A DNA stretch of 12,320 nt, taken from positions 1 through 12,320 of the forward strand of contig CALZJV010000234.1 in NCBI GenBank assembly GCA_945787595.1, in the 5' to 3' direction. Shown one piece after another: positions 1 to 7,311 of the stretch (position 1 is the first letter of the stretch; each line of letters begins with the position of its first letter). This DNA is from an uncultured Desulfobacterales bacterium (GTDB taxonomy: Bacteria > Desulfobacterota > Desulfobacteria > Desulfobacterales > JAFDCJ01). The position numbers and the translations under genes were made by a program. The notes under the pieces were generated by a model that searched no databases, was not told the DNA's origin, and worked only from the letters and a program-made list of their open reading frames with translations.

Positions 1-182
1 TGAATATCTTCTATTGAAAAATTTTCGCTATTGGGAAGATAACCTTTGCCATGAACTTTTCCCTGATACAGATCTACTAGCCGTTCCTTAAATTTTTGAT
101 TATTATCACGGTGTGCAATATAAATGGCACAGACTCCGCAGTAAAGGCCGCAAGGTGAAACAAAATCCGGATTTACCTTCAT
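1..182 (-). CDS. DUF3795-type cysteine-rich protein, N-terminal part (runs off window)
   Basis: Reading the minus strand from the ATG at 182-180 gives about 60 residues beginning MKVNPDFVSPCGLYCGVCAI. The CGLYCGxC pattern (C11, C15, C18) near the N-terminus is the hallmark of DUF3795 proteins: small, probably metal-binding proteins of unknown function, common in anaerobic bacteria and archaea. A GGAG ribosome-binding site (complement of 192-195) lies 9 nt upstream of the ATG, which supports this start. The rest of the gene, including any further cysteine motif, lies outside the window. The family call rests on the short motif and its position; the biochemical role is unknown. Confidence 0.72.
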   Translation of the reverse strand, partial: MKVNPDFVSPCGLYCGVCAIYIAHRDNNQKFKERLVDLYQGKVHGKGYLPNSENFSIEDI

Positions 183-290
183 TATTCAATTCTCCAATGA
201 TTAAATTTCTCTATATTACAATCGCGGGGTTCGCTCGGCATAAGGCGGCGCCCCTAACCCGATGGCTTTCGAGCGCAGCGGAATGACCAA

Positions 291-485
291 TCATTCTTCA
301 GCCGATTGTTCGGTATGCTTATCTCGAGTAAACATCCCATTTTTAATAAAAGCGATTACCTGTTGAAGGACCTTTTCATCATTCATGATAAACGGGTGCG
401 TCCTGTGTACAATTATTAGACGATTGTTCAGGAGTTGACAAACCGAACGCTGAGTTAAGCGAAAACGGGTAGATATTAAGTCGCT
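291..485 (-). pseudogene. Probable C-terminal remnant of an alpha/beta hydrolase
   Basis: The minus-strand frame ending at the TGA at 293-291 is open for 64 codons back to a TAA at 488-486. Its distal part includes LIIVHRTHPFIMNDEKV, followed by QQVIAFIKNGMF. This resembles the last strand, catalytic-histidine loop (THPFIM) and terminal helix of alpha/beta hydrolases. The proximal ~20 codons do not look like the preceding part of that fold. There is no nucleophile elbow (GxSxG) and no good start. I infer a broken gene of which only the tail survives. A coincidental open frame remains possible, because the recognisable part is only about 45 residues. Confidence 0.4.
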
Positions 486-634
486 TTAAACAACCGCAAA
501 ATTATGTCAAAATCACAGGCTCTCAAGGAAGCTGCAAATTCTAGTTTTCCGCTCCAACTATTTGTTATTTTGAGCCCTGCTAGGCTTTAGACTCGATGGT
601 TGAAAGTATCGTTGGCTACGCTCAGAAGCGTTTC

Positions 635-728
635 ATATAACTGAGGGGTCGGGGAGTTTCTCAGAGCCGACCCGCTGCATGGATAATCATTGGTTTACGC
701 CGAAAACTCCCCGACCCCTCATATAACT
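635..728. mobile_element. MITE-like element with 17-bp terminal inverted repeats and 8-bp flanking direct repeats
   Basis: Positions 643-659 read GAGGGGTCGGGGAGTTT and positions 704-720 are the exact reverse complement, enclosing a 44-bp centre with no coding capacity. The resulting 78-bp unit is bracketed by identical ATATAACT octamers at 635-642 and 721-728, as expected of a target-site duplication. The right flank ends 11 bp past the stop codon of the large ATPase gene. As RNA the unit would fold into a GC-rich 17-bp stem, so it might also act as that gene's transcription end, although no clean U-tract follows. No transposase is present, so it would have to be mobilised in trans. Confidence 0.6.
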
Positions 729-738
729 CTGTCTTCCG

Positions 739-3700
739 TCATCCGCCATCTGTCCTCCTCTTTTCAGATCGCCACTCCGCTCGAAATATCGCCCGCTCGT
801 AAACACCGCCTTTCCCATGCGAAAACCCGTTGCGGGTTAGTGACAGCCCATGATCGGTGGTGAGGATCAGCCGGCGGTTTTGTTTGACACATATGTCCTG
901 AAGTCGTGGCAGCTCTTTTTCCAGAAAACTGCAGACTGCCTGCGGCATTTCGTCGAGGCGTAAAAGTGCGGCATGGGCGGCGTCATCCACTCGGGAAACT
1001 CTGATGATAGCGGGTTTGTCCGGCGCAAATTCCGGCAGGAGATTGGCCAACCCATGGGCTTCATTGCCCTTGACCTGGTGATAATCGATGCCACGGGCGT
1101 GGAATTCATCCAGGGGGTCTCCGGCAAAACCGAAAAGGGAGGAAATTGACAGGGCCGTTACAGGCATCGCTTCGAGGCGCTGCCAGGAAAGGGTCATATC
1201 GGGGAGTTTGATGATGGCTTCTTCCAGCGTCTCCAGCCAGACATCCGGTGAAACCCCGTCAAGTATAATCACCATCGGATTGGAGGCCAGATTCACCGGC
1301 ACTAATGCCGGCAGGGCGGCCAGCCACTGTTCGCCGGCCCGGGCTGTTTCCTGAATCTTTTGATTTACCAAGTTATACAGTTGCGGAGATGCCCAAGGAT
1401 CCACCAGAATCTTTGAAAACGCAATGCGAACTTGCAAGGCATCCGGAAAAGGAGTGCCCCTCAGCCGGCAGATTCGTATGAGTGTTGCCAGTCGTCGGCC
1501 AATCTTGGCCGCAACATCCGGGTGGACGTGCCGGGAATCGGCGGTTGCCGTTTGCGGCCAGGGAGATCCGGTGATCATACGCTCGGCCAAAAGCAGCCAG
1601 CCGGTCTGCAATGCTTTGGTGTGAAAGGATTCGGTGACCATAAATTTGATCAGACTAAGATCATCCAGGCGGGCCAGCCTTTCTCTCAGGCCGGCGGCCG
1701 GGTAATGCTGTTCCAAAGCGGTTTCCAGGTCGCCGGATCCCGCTGTCGACTCTCCCGTGAAAAGCCGGCGGTGCATCATCGGCCACCATGACGGTGTTGT
1801 CGGCCCGTTGCCGGTGCTGATATGATCTTCCTGAACGGCGATGACGGTATTATCGGCATTCCCGGCGATCCAATTTTCAACGAGTTTGCGGATTTTTTGT
1901 GGAGTCAAACGTCTGCCGGCCAGCAGAGAGACGAGATCATTCAAACTGCGTTTTTCGATCCGAACCCGGCCTCTCAGTGCTCGCGAAAGTTCTGTGGTAG
2001 CGGCATCATCCAACACATCCGACAGCGACGCCGATGAGGTGTGCTCATCATCCAGAATGGTTTTCAAACTACGAAGCCGCCCGGTGGTCTGCGGTTCGGC
2101 ATCGGCCAAAGCAAAGATACGGGCGGCGATGGCCTCTTTGACCTCGGGTCCTCTCAGAATGGTCATGTAATCATCGAGGTACTTTTCAATGACATCCTGG
2201 GGCGCCAGTCCCCGGGCGGGTTTTGGTGTTTCACCGGGCACAAATCCGCAACCACACACTGGGGATCGCATCAGTTCCTCAATGGGGTTCCGCTTACAGA
2301 CGGTGCCCCGGGGCGCCTCTATCCGTCGCAAAAACTCGGCCAATCCCGCCGGACGGTCCAGGACTTCAACCGATGCCAGCCGTTGGAGATGAGCCAGAGC
2401 TCTTTTGGCAAACCGTGTCAGTGGTTGTTTTTCGAATAAGCGGAGGAAATTCCCATGGTGTCCGGTGTAAGCCTCGGCGTAAGCTGTTCGAAAACGCTCA
2501 AAGGCTGCCGCCAACCCGGAAAAGTCCTGTTCTTCAACGAGGAGCTCCGGCCGCTCCAACATCCGCATCACAGTGTCATGCAATGCTCGAATTTGTTCAT
2601 TACCGGAGGTGATTCTTTCAATAGCGGCCTGCCGGACGTAATGATTCACAAAAACAAACTGTTCGGCTTGCCGATTGAAGAACCTTTGCATCCTTTGGAT
2701 AAATTCGACATCCCGCGATGTATAGCCGATAGCACGCCAGGTTTTCAGGAAACGCTCCAGACCCTCCCGGGCGGGATAGGATACCTTGATTTCAGCAGAC
2801 AGCATTTTTAATCCTTCCAGTTTGGACCGCAACCCGACCAGGTCGAATGATTCAAAGGCCGAAAACTCTGCGACCTCACTCACACGTTTTTCGATATCCG
2901 TGATGGCATTGTGAACACGATCGCGAAATTTTATAACTGCCTGCCATGCTTCGCGTTGCTGCCGCAGGCCGAAAGACTCCCAATCACCAGTCGCTGAGAG
3001 GAAGCTGCAGGTATTGATGAGCGTATCCCGATCATGTTTCCCAATGACGTCCCCGGGAGCCAGGGCATCTGCAGATTCAACTCTGTTCAGACGAAGTAGT
3101 TCTATGGGAAGCGGCCGGTTGTTTTTCAGCAGCGAAATCAGCCCGCCGTGCGCCAGCGCAGAAAACACAAACAGCGCATTTTCAGCGGGGAGTCCATAGC
3201 GTCCTGAACCCAGCGCCTGCAGCACATCCGGCAACGGTGTTTGTCCGGCCGCATTGAGAAATCCGAAGATTTCGCTAAGCAGCGGATGGTGTTCGGGGTC
3301 TGGGGCGAAAAAGTAGGAACCTGAGCGCAGTTCCACCAGACCCAGGGGCGCCTCTTTCAGGCTCAGCCTTCCCGGAGCGATGAACTCGTCGAGCAGACGC
3401 TGATACAACAGGCGCGAAGGGATCACCTTTCTGGGGGCTACCTCACGGTAGCGCGGGAAACGGTTTTCCAGCATAACATCAGCGGCAGTTTCAAGGAGCC
3501 TGTCAAACCGCATCATCTGCCGGATGACCGGTTCGATAGCCATCGCGGGTTCCGTGAAATCTCCGCTATATAAAATTTTCAGGGCAGCCCGGTGGGCCAA
3601 GGGCCTGAGATGCTCAACTGATTCTTTAGCCGGCTGGATGAGGGGCGCATCTGCCGGACTGGTAGCACGCAGCTCGGAGGAGATCTGCCGGGCAGCCAGA

Positions 3701-5673
3701 AATTCCCGTAGCGTTAAGGTTTCTTTTTTGTTGCCGGGAAGCGGCACCTCCAAAACCGCCGTGTGATCGCATTCAAATGTGGTTTTACCCGGACTGATGA
3801 CGACTGCAAAATCACATTCGGCCGAAGACAGTGCCTGGAAGATGCGATGTTTAAGAGAAGATTCGGCTTCTGAGATCAATAAAGCAACAAACCCCCGCCG
3901 GTTGCTCTGACGCCATGTCACCCGGCGATAAATTCCGTGCTGCAGGATCGCGGGGCCCGGCCACGATATCGATTCGGGCAGTTCCGACAGCGGTTCCAGC
4001 AGCAAGCGGGTGTCATCTAATGGTATGTCCTCGGCCCGGCGGGTTATTTTGGCTTTCAAGGTTTTGGTGGAATCTTCCTGGGTCAGGATTTCATAGACGG
4101 CATCCAGCGGTTCAGCGGTATCACCGGGATGCTTGACCAGAAACAGGCTGTCCCGCACCAGGGGATCCAGGATGGTTTCGGCCACAAACTGAACGTTCAA
4201 GTCGGGGTCCCGGTCGGAAAGCGCGCAGGAAACCAGCGCGGTCAGCGTTCGGACCGTCGGAATCCGGCTGGTGGGATGGATGTTATGTAAAACCAGCACC
4301 CGGACGATACGGCCGGCGAGAACCCGGTCGGCGGGATCTTCAATAATGTTTTTGATGACCTCATCCAGGTAGGGAACGATATGCTTAGGGTAAACGTAAA
4401 ATGAGGAAAATTCGGCCATGCGATCTGAAAAGTGCTCGTAAATGCTGTCCGGCCCCAACAGCTGATGGCTGGGATGATCGAGGATACCGACGATTTGCCG
4501 GTTTTCGTCTCCTGCCACGCGGGAGTGCACGAAATCAACAATTCCCCGGTGCTGGGAGAAAAGATCACCCAATCCATCCAGCAGGGCGATGGTCGCAGGA
4601 TGAATGGGATAGGTGGCCTGAAAATCTTCGAAACTCCAGATTAAAGCAGGAAACTGGCTTCGAAGATACTCAAAAATTTCGTAAAGTTTATCTTCACTAC
4701 CTGGTTTGTGCCGCACCAGACGCTGGGAGATCAGAGCTTTGATGTGGACTGTGGACAGGGAAAATTTTACCGCAAAGCGATCCTTAATCTTCTGAAAGGT
4801 GACCTGGGCAATGTCTCCTGTCCTCTCAATGCTTTCCTGCACAGCGGCAATGATCCAGATTGGTTCGGTGTTCGCGACTTCACCGAGCAGCTGGAGGGTT
4901 CGCGCATCCTCGTTTAAACCGCGTGCATCCGGTTTGGAGCGGAAAAATTCGGACAACTCGTCGATGATCAGCAGCAGACCGTCAAAACCGGCCTGCCGCA
5001 CGGCGTTGATCGTTTTGTCAAATGTTTCGTGCCTCTCTTCAACCAGTACCTCCGGTACTTTCAACCCCTGCTCCTTCATAAACCGCACACCCTCGACATA
5101 GCAGCGGCGGGGATCATCATTGAGAAAGGCATCCATTTCTGTGGGGGATTTGTTCAATTGCCGGGAAAAAGCATCGGTCAGTTCCGCGGATTTCAGCAAG
5201 GTCGCGAAATGATCGAGAAAGGCGGTCAGTGGGGTGAGCTGTGTTTGGACCCCGCGGGAGATCAGGGCGTTTTCAATGGATTCGACGACAATGCGCTCAA
5301 GAGGGGTGGTGGCGCGGTAGTTTAACAGGGAGATTTCCACCGCTAAAATACTGCGGCCTGACGCCTTTGCCCTGCCTAATCCGCTGTGGTGTTCGGACAG
5401 CACCTCAGCACCGGGTCGATCTGAGAGCCAGGCTGACAGGGCGGCCAGGAAATGGGATTTGCCGGAACCGAAATCACCCTGGAGAAAAAACCCGCGGCCA
5501 TGTTCTTTGACCAGGGCTTCGGCCAACACCGAAAAATGGGCGCTGACTTCTTCGGTGAACACGAAGCTTTCAGCAATCGCAAGGGAGCGGGTTCGGCCTT
5601 CTTCCAGGCGGATGACCGTTCGAACCGGCGGAACTTCGATCAGGTCGCCGATGTGCAAGGTTTGATCGATCAT
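739..5673 (-). CDS. BREX-related fusion protein: BrxC/PglY-type (DUF6079-like) P-loop ATPase with C-terminal PglZ-like phosphatase domain
   Basis: This is a 1644-residue protein when started at the ATG at 5673. An in-frame TTG at 5742 would add 23 residues, but the conserved-looking opening MIDQTLHIGDLIEVPP favours the ATG; neither start has a strong ribosome-binding site. N-terminal ATPase: Walker A GDFGSGKSH at 66-74, Walker B LLLIIDE at 233-239 (D238, E239), a sensor-like strand PIWIIAAVQE at 271-280, and KIKDRFAVKFSLS at 295-307, in the style of BrxC/PglY ATPases. Residues ~905-1050 look largely helical. A zinc-ribbon-like cluster (C1126, C1140, C1142) sits before residue 1150. The last ~180 residues contain IILDGVSPDVW (D1472), PVTALSISSLFGF (T1506), DxxxH (D1563, H1567), TTDHG (D1607, H1608) and SHGKGG (H1619), matching the metal-site order of PglZ and alkaline-phosphatase-superfamily domains. 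BrxC/PglY and PglZ are core BREX/Pgl phage-defence proteins. The fusion and a defence role here are inference; no other BREX gene is nearby. Acts in the cytoplasm: no signal peptide or membrane segment is seen. Confidence 0.8.
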   Translation of the reverse strand: MIDQTLHIGDLIEVPPVRTVIRLEEGRTRSLAIAESFVFTEEVSAHFSVLAEALVKEHGRGFFLQGDFGSGKSHFLAALSAWLSDRPGAEVLSEHHSGLGRAKASGRSILAVEISLLNYRATTPLERIVVESIENALISRGVQTQLTPLTAFLDHFATLLKSAELTDAFSRQLNKSPTEMDAFLNDDPRRCYVEGVRFMKEQGLKVPEVLVEERHETFDKTINAVRQAGFDGLLLIIDELSEFFRSKPDARGLNEDARTLQLLGEVANTEPIWIIAAVQESIERTGDIAQVTFQKIKDRFAVKFSLSTVHIKALISQRLVRHKPGSEDKLYEIFEYLRSQFPALIWSFEDFQATYPIHPATIALLDGLGDLFSQHRGIVDFVHSRVAGDENRQIVGILDHPSHQLLGPDSIYEHFSDRMAEFSSFYVYPKHIVPYLDEVIKNIIEDPADRVLAGRIVRVLVLHNIHPTSRIPTVRTLTALVSCALSDRDPDLNVQFVAETILDPLVRDSLFLVKHPGDTAEPLDAVYEILTQEDSTKTLKAKITRRAEDIPLDDTRLLLEPLSELPESISWPGPAILQHGIYRRVTWRQSNRRGFVALLISEAESSLKHRIFQALSSAECDFAVVISPGKTTFECDHTAVLEVPLPGNKKETLTLREFLAARQISSELRATSPADAPLIQPAKESVEHLRPLAHRAALKILYSGDFTEPAMAIEPVIRQMMRFDRLLETAADVMLENRFPRYREVAPRKVIPSRLLYQRLLDEFIAPGRLSLKEAPLGLVELRSGSYFFAPDPEHHPLLSEIFGFLNAAGQTPLPDVLQALGSGRYGLPAENALFVFSALAHGGLISLLKNNRPLPIELLRLNRVESADALAPGDVIGKHDRDTLINTCSFLSATGDWESFGLRQQREAWQAVIKFRDRVHNAITDIEKRVSEVAEFSAFESFDLVGLRSKLEGLKMLSAEIKVSYPAREGLERFLKTWRAIGYTSRDVEFIQRMQRFFNRQAEQFVFVNHYVRQAAIERITSGNEQIRALHDTVMRMLERPELLVEEQDFSGLAAAFERFRTAYAEAYTGHHGNFLRLFEKQPLTRFAKRALAHLQRLASVEVLDRPAGLAEFLRRIEAPRGTVCKRNPIEELMRSPVCGCGFVPGETPKPARGLAPQDVIEKYLDDYMTILRGPEVKEAIAARIFALADAEPQTTGRLRSLKTILDDEHTSSASLSDVLDDAATTELSRALRGRVRIEKRSLNDLVSLLAGRRLTPQKIRKLVENWIAGNADNTVIAVQEDHISTGNGPTTPSWWPMMHRRLFTGESTAGSGDLETALEQHYPAAGLRERLARLDDLSLIKFMVTESFHTKALQTGWLLLAERMITGSPWPQTATADSRHVHPDVAAKIGRRLATLIRICRLRGTPFPDALQVRIAFSKILVDPWASPQLYNLVNQKIQETARAGEQWLAALPALVPVNLASNPMVIILDGVSPDVWLETLEEAIIKLPDMTLSWQRLEAMPVTALSISSLFGFAGDPLDEFHARGIDYHQVKGNEAHGLANLLPEFAPDKPAIIRVSRVDDAAHAALLRLDEMPQAVCSFLEKELPRLQDICVKQNRRLILTTDHGLSLTRNGFSHGKGGVYERAIFRAEWRSEKRRTDGG

Positions 5674-5762
5674 TGTTGTGCCACACCAGAATAGAGTATT
5701 TCCTTGTTTTTCTGTGGCGAATGGTACACCACGTATTTGCAAAGAATTTCGAGCTGTACGGT

Positions 5763-5789
5763 TGACCGGTTGGGCCCGTTGAGCCGGTT
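5763..5789 (-). repeat. Three 9-nt tandem units (minus-strand AACCGGCTC type)
   Basis: Read on the minus strand, 5789 down to 5763 gives AACCGGCTC, AACGGGCCC and AACCGGTCA back to back. These are variants of the unit found in plus orientation at 5971-6006. A further partial copy (GCCGGTT on the plus strand) lies at 5800-5806. Confidence 0.6.
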
Positions 5790-5970
5790 TGCCCGCATGC
5801 CGGTTGATTAGATCAGTATATTGTCTATTTTAAAAGTGAATACCTTGATCTTTCTCATTCCTGAATTGCACTTTACCTGGGAACGTAAATGACCCACTTT
5901 GCATCTTATCGTGTTGATGAAGTCTGTCTTGCCCCGGCACGTGTAGCCCGAGTTGATTGTATCCTGTCAA

Positions 5971-6006
5971 AACCGGCTCAACCGGCTAAACGGACTAAAC
6001 GGGCTC
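5971..6006 (+). repeat. Four 9-nt tandem units (AACCGGCTC type)
   Basis: Four contiguous units read AACCGGCTC (5971-5979), AACCGGCTA, AACGGACTA and AACGGGCTC (5998-6006). They lie directly after the stop codon of the TPR gene and are inverted relative to the block at 5763-5789, so the two blocks can pair across a spacer of about 180 nt. Confidence 0.65.
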
Positions 6007-6013
6007 ATCCGGG

Positions 6014-6979
6014 TTAGGATTCCATCATATTTTTAAGTTTTTTCAGCCGGCCGTAGATGGATTTTTCTTCCGGATGTGATTCCAGTAATCTCTGATAGAA
6101 TTCCATGGCTCTGTCGAGCTGCTCCAATCGCCTGCAGGCAGGGATATAGGCACTGTGAACATAAAAATCTTTGGGATTGAGCTTCAGCAACTCTTCCATC
6201 AGCGCAATGGCCTCCGGTTCACGGCCGGATTTGGCCAGCGCAAATGCCTTTTTGCGGTGAATGTTTGGGTCGGAGGTGGCGTGCACCATTTTTTCGTATT
6301 GCTTCAGGGCCAATTCCGGCTTTCCGGCACGCTTGCAAAGTGAGGCATAGATCTCTTTGTAAACCGACGGCCGCGATGGAATTCTGGCCAGTCTGCCCAT
6401 GCGAGTCAGGACGGCATCGAAACCGTCGCGCCGTATCTCAAGCTCGGTTAAGGCCCACAGTGCCTGGGGGTGGTCCGGATAGCCCTTGAGCCATTGGTGG
6501 CAGATATCTATGGCCTCGCCCGAACGGTTCAGCCCCTCAAGCGCTTTTACCCGCCATCGATAGACCTTGTCCGGCGACATGTCCCATATCCCGATCTGTT
6601 CCAGCACGCGATCCCAGATTCTCAGCGCGGCAAGACACTCCAGCATCCCTTTGCGCGCAACCGTTGCCACTTTCGCGTTTGCGTCGGTCGCTATCGGTTC
6701 ATAATATTCTAGCGCCTCCTTGTAGCGACCCATTCCGCAAAGTGCTTCGGCCATACAAATTACGGCGTATGGATTTGCGGGGGCCATTGCCAGCGCTTGT
6801 TCGGAAACCGTTAAGGCACGACCATATTCACCGGCCCGTGTCAGGGCAGCGGCCTGTCTGGTGAGCCAGAAAGGATTTTGCGGGTTGCCCTCCGAATGTG
6901 CCTGTTCGGCAAAACGTGCAGCTTCACCGAATTGTCTTTGACTTAACAATTCTCTGTATTGATTGTACTCTTTCGACAT
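6014..6979 (-). CDS. Tetratricopeptide-repeat (TPR) protein
   Basis: A 321-residue protein built almost wholly of TPR-like helix pairs. Clear units include residues ~36-69 (NPFWLTRQAAALTRAGEYGR, then ALTVSEQALAMAP), ~70-100 (AEALCGMGRYKEALEYYE), ~139-170 (YRWRVKALEGLNRSGEAIDI), ~207-237 and ~238-303, with the typical small, Gly and Ala-Leu positions. There is no signal peptide, membrane segment or catalytic motif, so it is probably a cytoplasmic protein-protein scaffold whose partner cannot be told from sequence. The ATG at 6979 is preferred; a GTG at 7021 in frame would add 14 residues (AKIIHAKFPSRTK region) that do not belong to a repeat. No strong ribosome-binding site is seen for either. 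It stands alone between repeat-rich spacers, so no operon partner is evident. Confidence 0.82.
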   Translation of the reverse strand: MSKEYNQYRELLSQRQFGEAARFAEQAHSEGNPQNPFWLTRQAAALTRAGEYGRALTVSEQALAMAPANPYAVICMAEALCGMGRYKEALEYYEPIATDANAKVATVARKGMLECLAALRIWDRVLEQIGIWDMSPDKVYRWRVKALEGLNRSGEAIDICHQWLKGYPDHPQALWALTELEIRRDGFDAVLTRMGRLARIPSRPSVYKEIYASLCKRAGKPELALKQYEKMVHATSDPNIHRKKAFALAKSGREPEAIALMEELLKLNPKDFYVHSAYIPACRRLEQLDRAMEFYQRLLESHPEEKSIYGRLKKLKNMMES

Positions 6980-7126
6980 TTTTGTTCGTGATGGAAACTT
7001 TGCATGTATTATTTTAGCCACTAAGGCACTAAACCCGGATAAACCGGAAATAACAGATTACAAGCACTAAATAACAAATAAATTCCAAATTGTAATATCC
7101 AAATCTCAATAAGATCAAACACCAAA

Positions 7127-7154
7127 TGTTTGGGATTTTGAATTTAGGTCATTG
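7127..7154 (-). repeat. Dispersed spacer repeat, copy 1
   Basis: The reverse complement of this 28-bp stretch begins CAATGACC and ends AAACA. It matches 11064-11091 at 24 of 28 positions. Both copies lie in spacers next to AAGCACCAAATACCAAAT-like sequence, suggesting one dispersed repeat family. Confidence 0.5.
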
Positions 7155-7274
7155 TGATTTGCCCTTCGACTTGGCTCAGGGTGGTTAGGTGGTGAGCTTG
7201 CCGAACCATTTGGCATTTGGTATTTGATTTTTTAATTCCTGAAACCCGACACCTGAAACCTGAAAACCTCATTT

Positions 7275-7294
7275 TCTGACAACATGTTGTCAGA
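7275..7294. repeat. 20-bp perfect palindrome
   Basis: TCTGACAACATGTTGTCAGA is its own reverse complement over all 20 bases. It lies 68-87 bp past the stop codon of rnd and about 300 bp before the start of the TPR gene. Such symmetry fits a dimeric regulator site or a cruciform; the lack of a loop makes it a poor terminator hairpin. Confidence 0.6.
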
Positions 7295-7299
7295 TAAAA

Positions 7300-7311
7300 G
7301 CCCTTAAGGGC
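7300..7311 (-). terminator. Weak candidate terminator of rnd
   Basis: GCCCTTAAGGGC is a 12-bp perfect palindrome. On the minus strand, the direction of rnd, it is followed by TTTTAT. The stem would be only 4-5 bp around TTAA, so this is a weak candidate. Confidence 0.25.

Larger units (their letters stand above)
183..738. other. Decayed intergenic spacer, 556 bp
   Basis: No intact gene is visible between the DUF3795-type gene and the stop codon of the large ATPase gene. The stretch holds a short open frame that looks like the end of an alpha/beta hydrolase (291-485, minus), an imperfect palindrome around 518-576, and a MITE-like element (635-728). Base composition is more AT-rich and irregular than in the neighbouring genes. 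The content suggests a site of past insertion and gene loss. Confidence 0.6.
5674..6013. other. 340-bp spacer upstream of the BREX-like fusion gene
   Basis: No gene is seen here. The spacer lies between the end of the TPR gene and the start of the fusion gene, both on the minus strand. It carries two opposed blocks of 9-nt repeats (5763-5789 and 5971-6006) around an AT-rich centre. On the minus strand, TATACT (complement of 5815-5820) could be a -10 element, but no good -35 lies 16-18 nt before it. The size of the gap and its repeats suggest that the fusion gene is not co-transcribed with the TPR gene. Confidence 0.5.

Noticed and set aside
440..576. Possible integron attC site: minus-strand AACAAATAGTTGGAGCG (near 555-572) can partly pair with CGCTTAACTCAGCGTT (near 445-461).
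   Set aside because: The outer core sites do not fit RYYYAAC/GTTRRRY (they read AAATAAC and GTTCGGT), pairing is patchy, and there is no integron integrase or cassette array.
518..576. Imperfect palindrome, GGCTCTCAAGGA at the left and TTTTGAGCC at the right, centred on CTAG.
   Set aside because: Many bulges and mismatches and no T-run; could be chance in an AT-rich spacer. Not called as an RNA gene or terminator.
867..5700. Numerous open frames of 60-130 codons on the plus strand and in other minus-strand frames within the large ATPase gene.
   Set aside because: They are shadows of the 1644-codon frame: arginine-, proline- and serine-rich translations without recognisable motifs, and no ribosome-binding sites of note.
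5674..5742. TTG start giving 23 extra N-terminal residues for the fusion protein.
   Set aside because: The extra residues (QIRGVPFATEKQGN onward) do not resemble a domain start, and the ATG at 5673 opens directly into the conserved-looking HIGDLIEVPP segment.
739..6979. The TPR gene and the fusion gene as a two-gene defence operon.
   Set aside because: They share a strand but are separated by 340 bp of repeat-rich DNA; no evidence ties the generic TPR protein to the ATPase.
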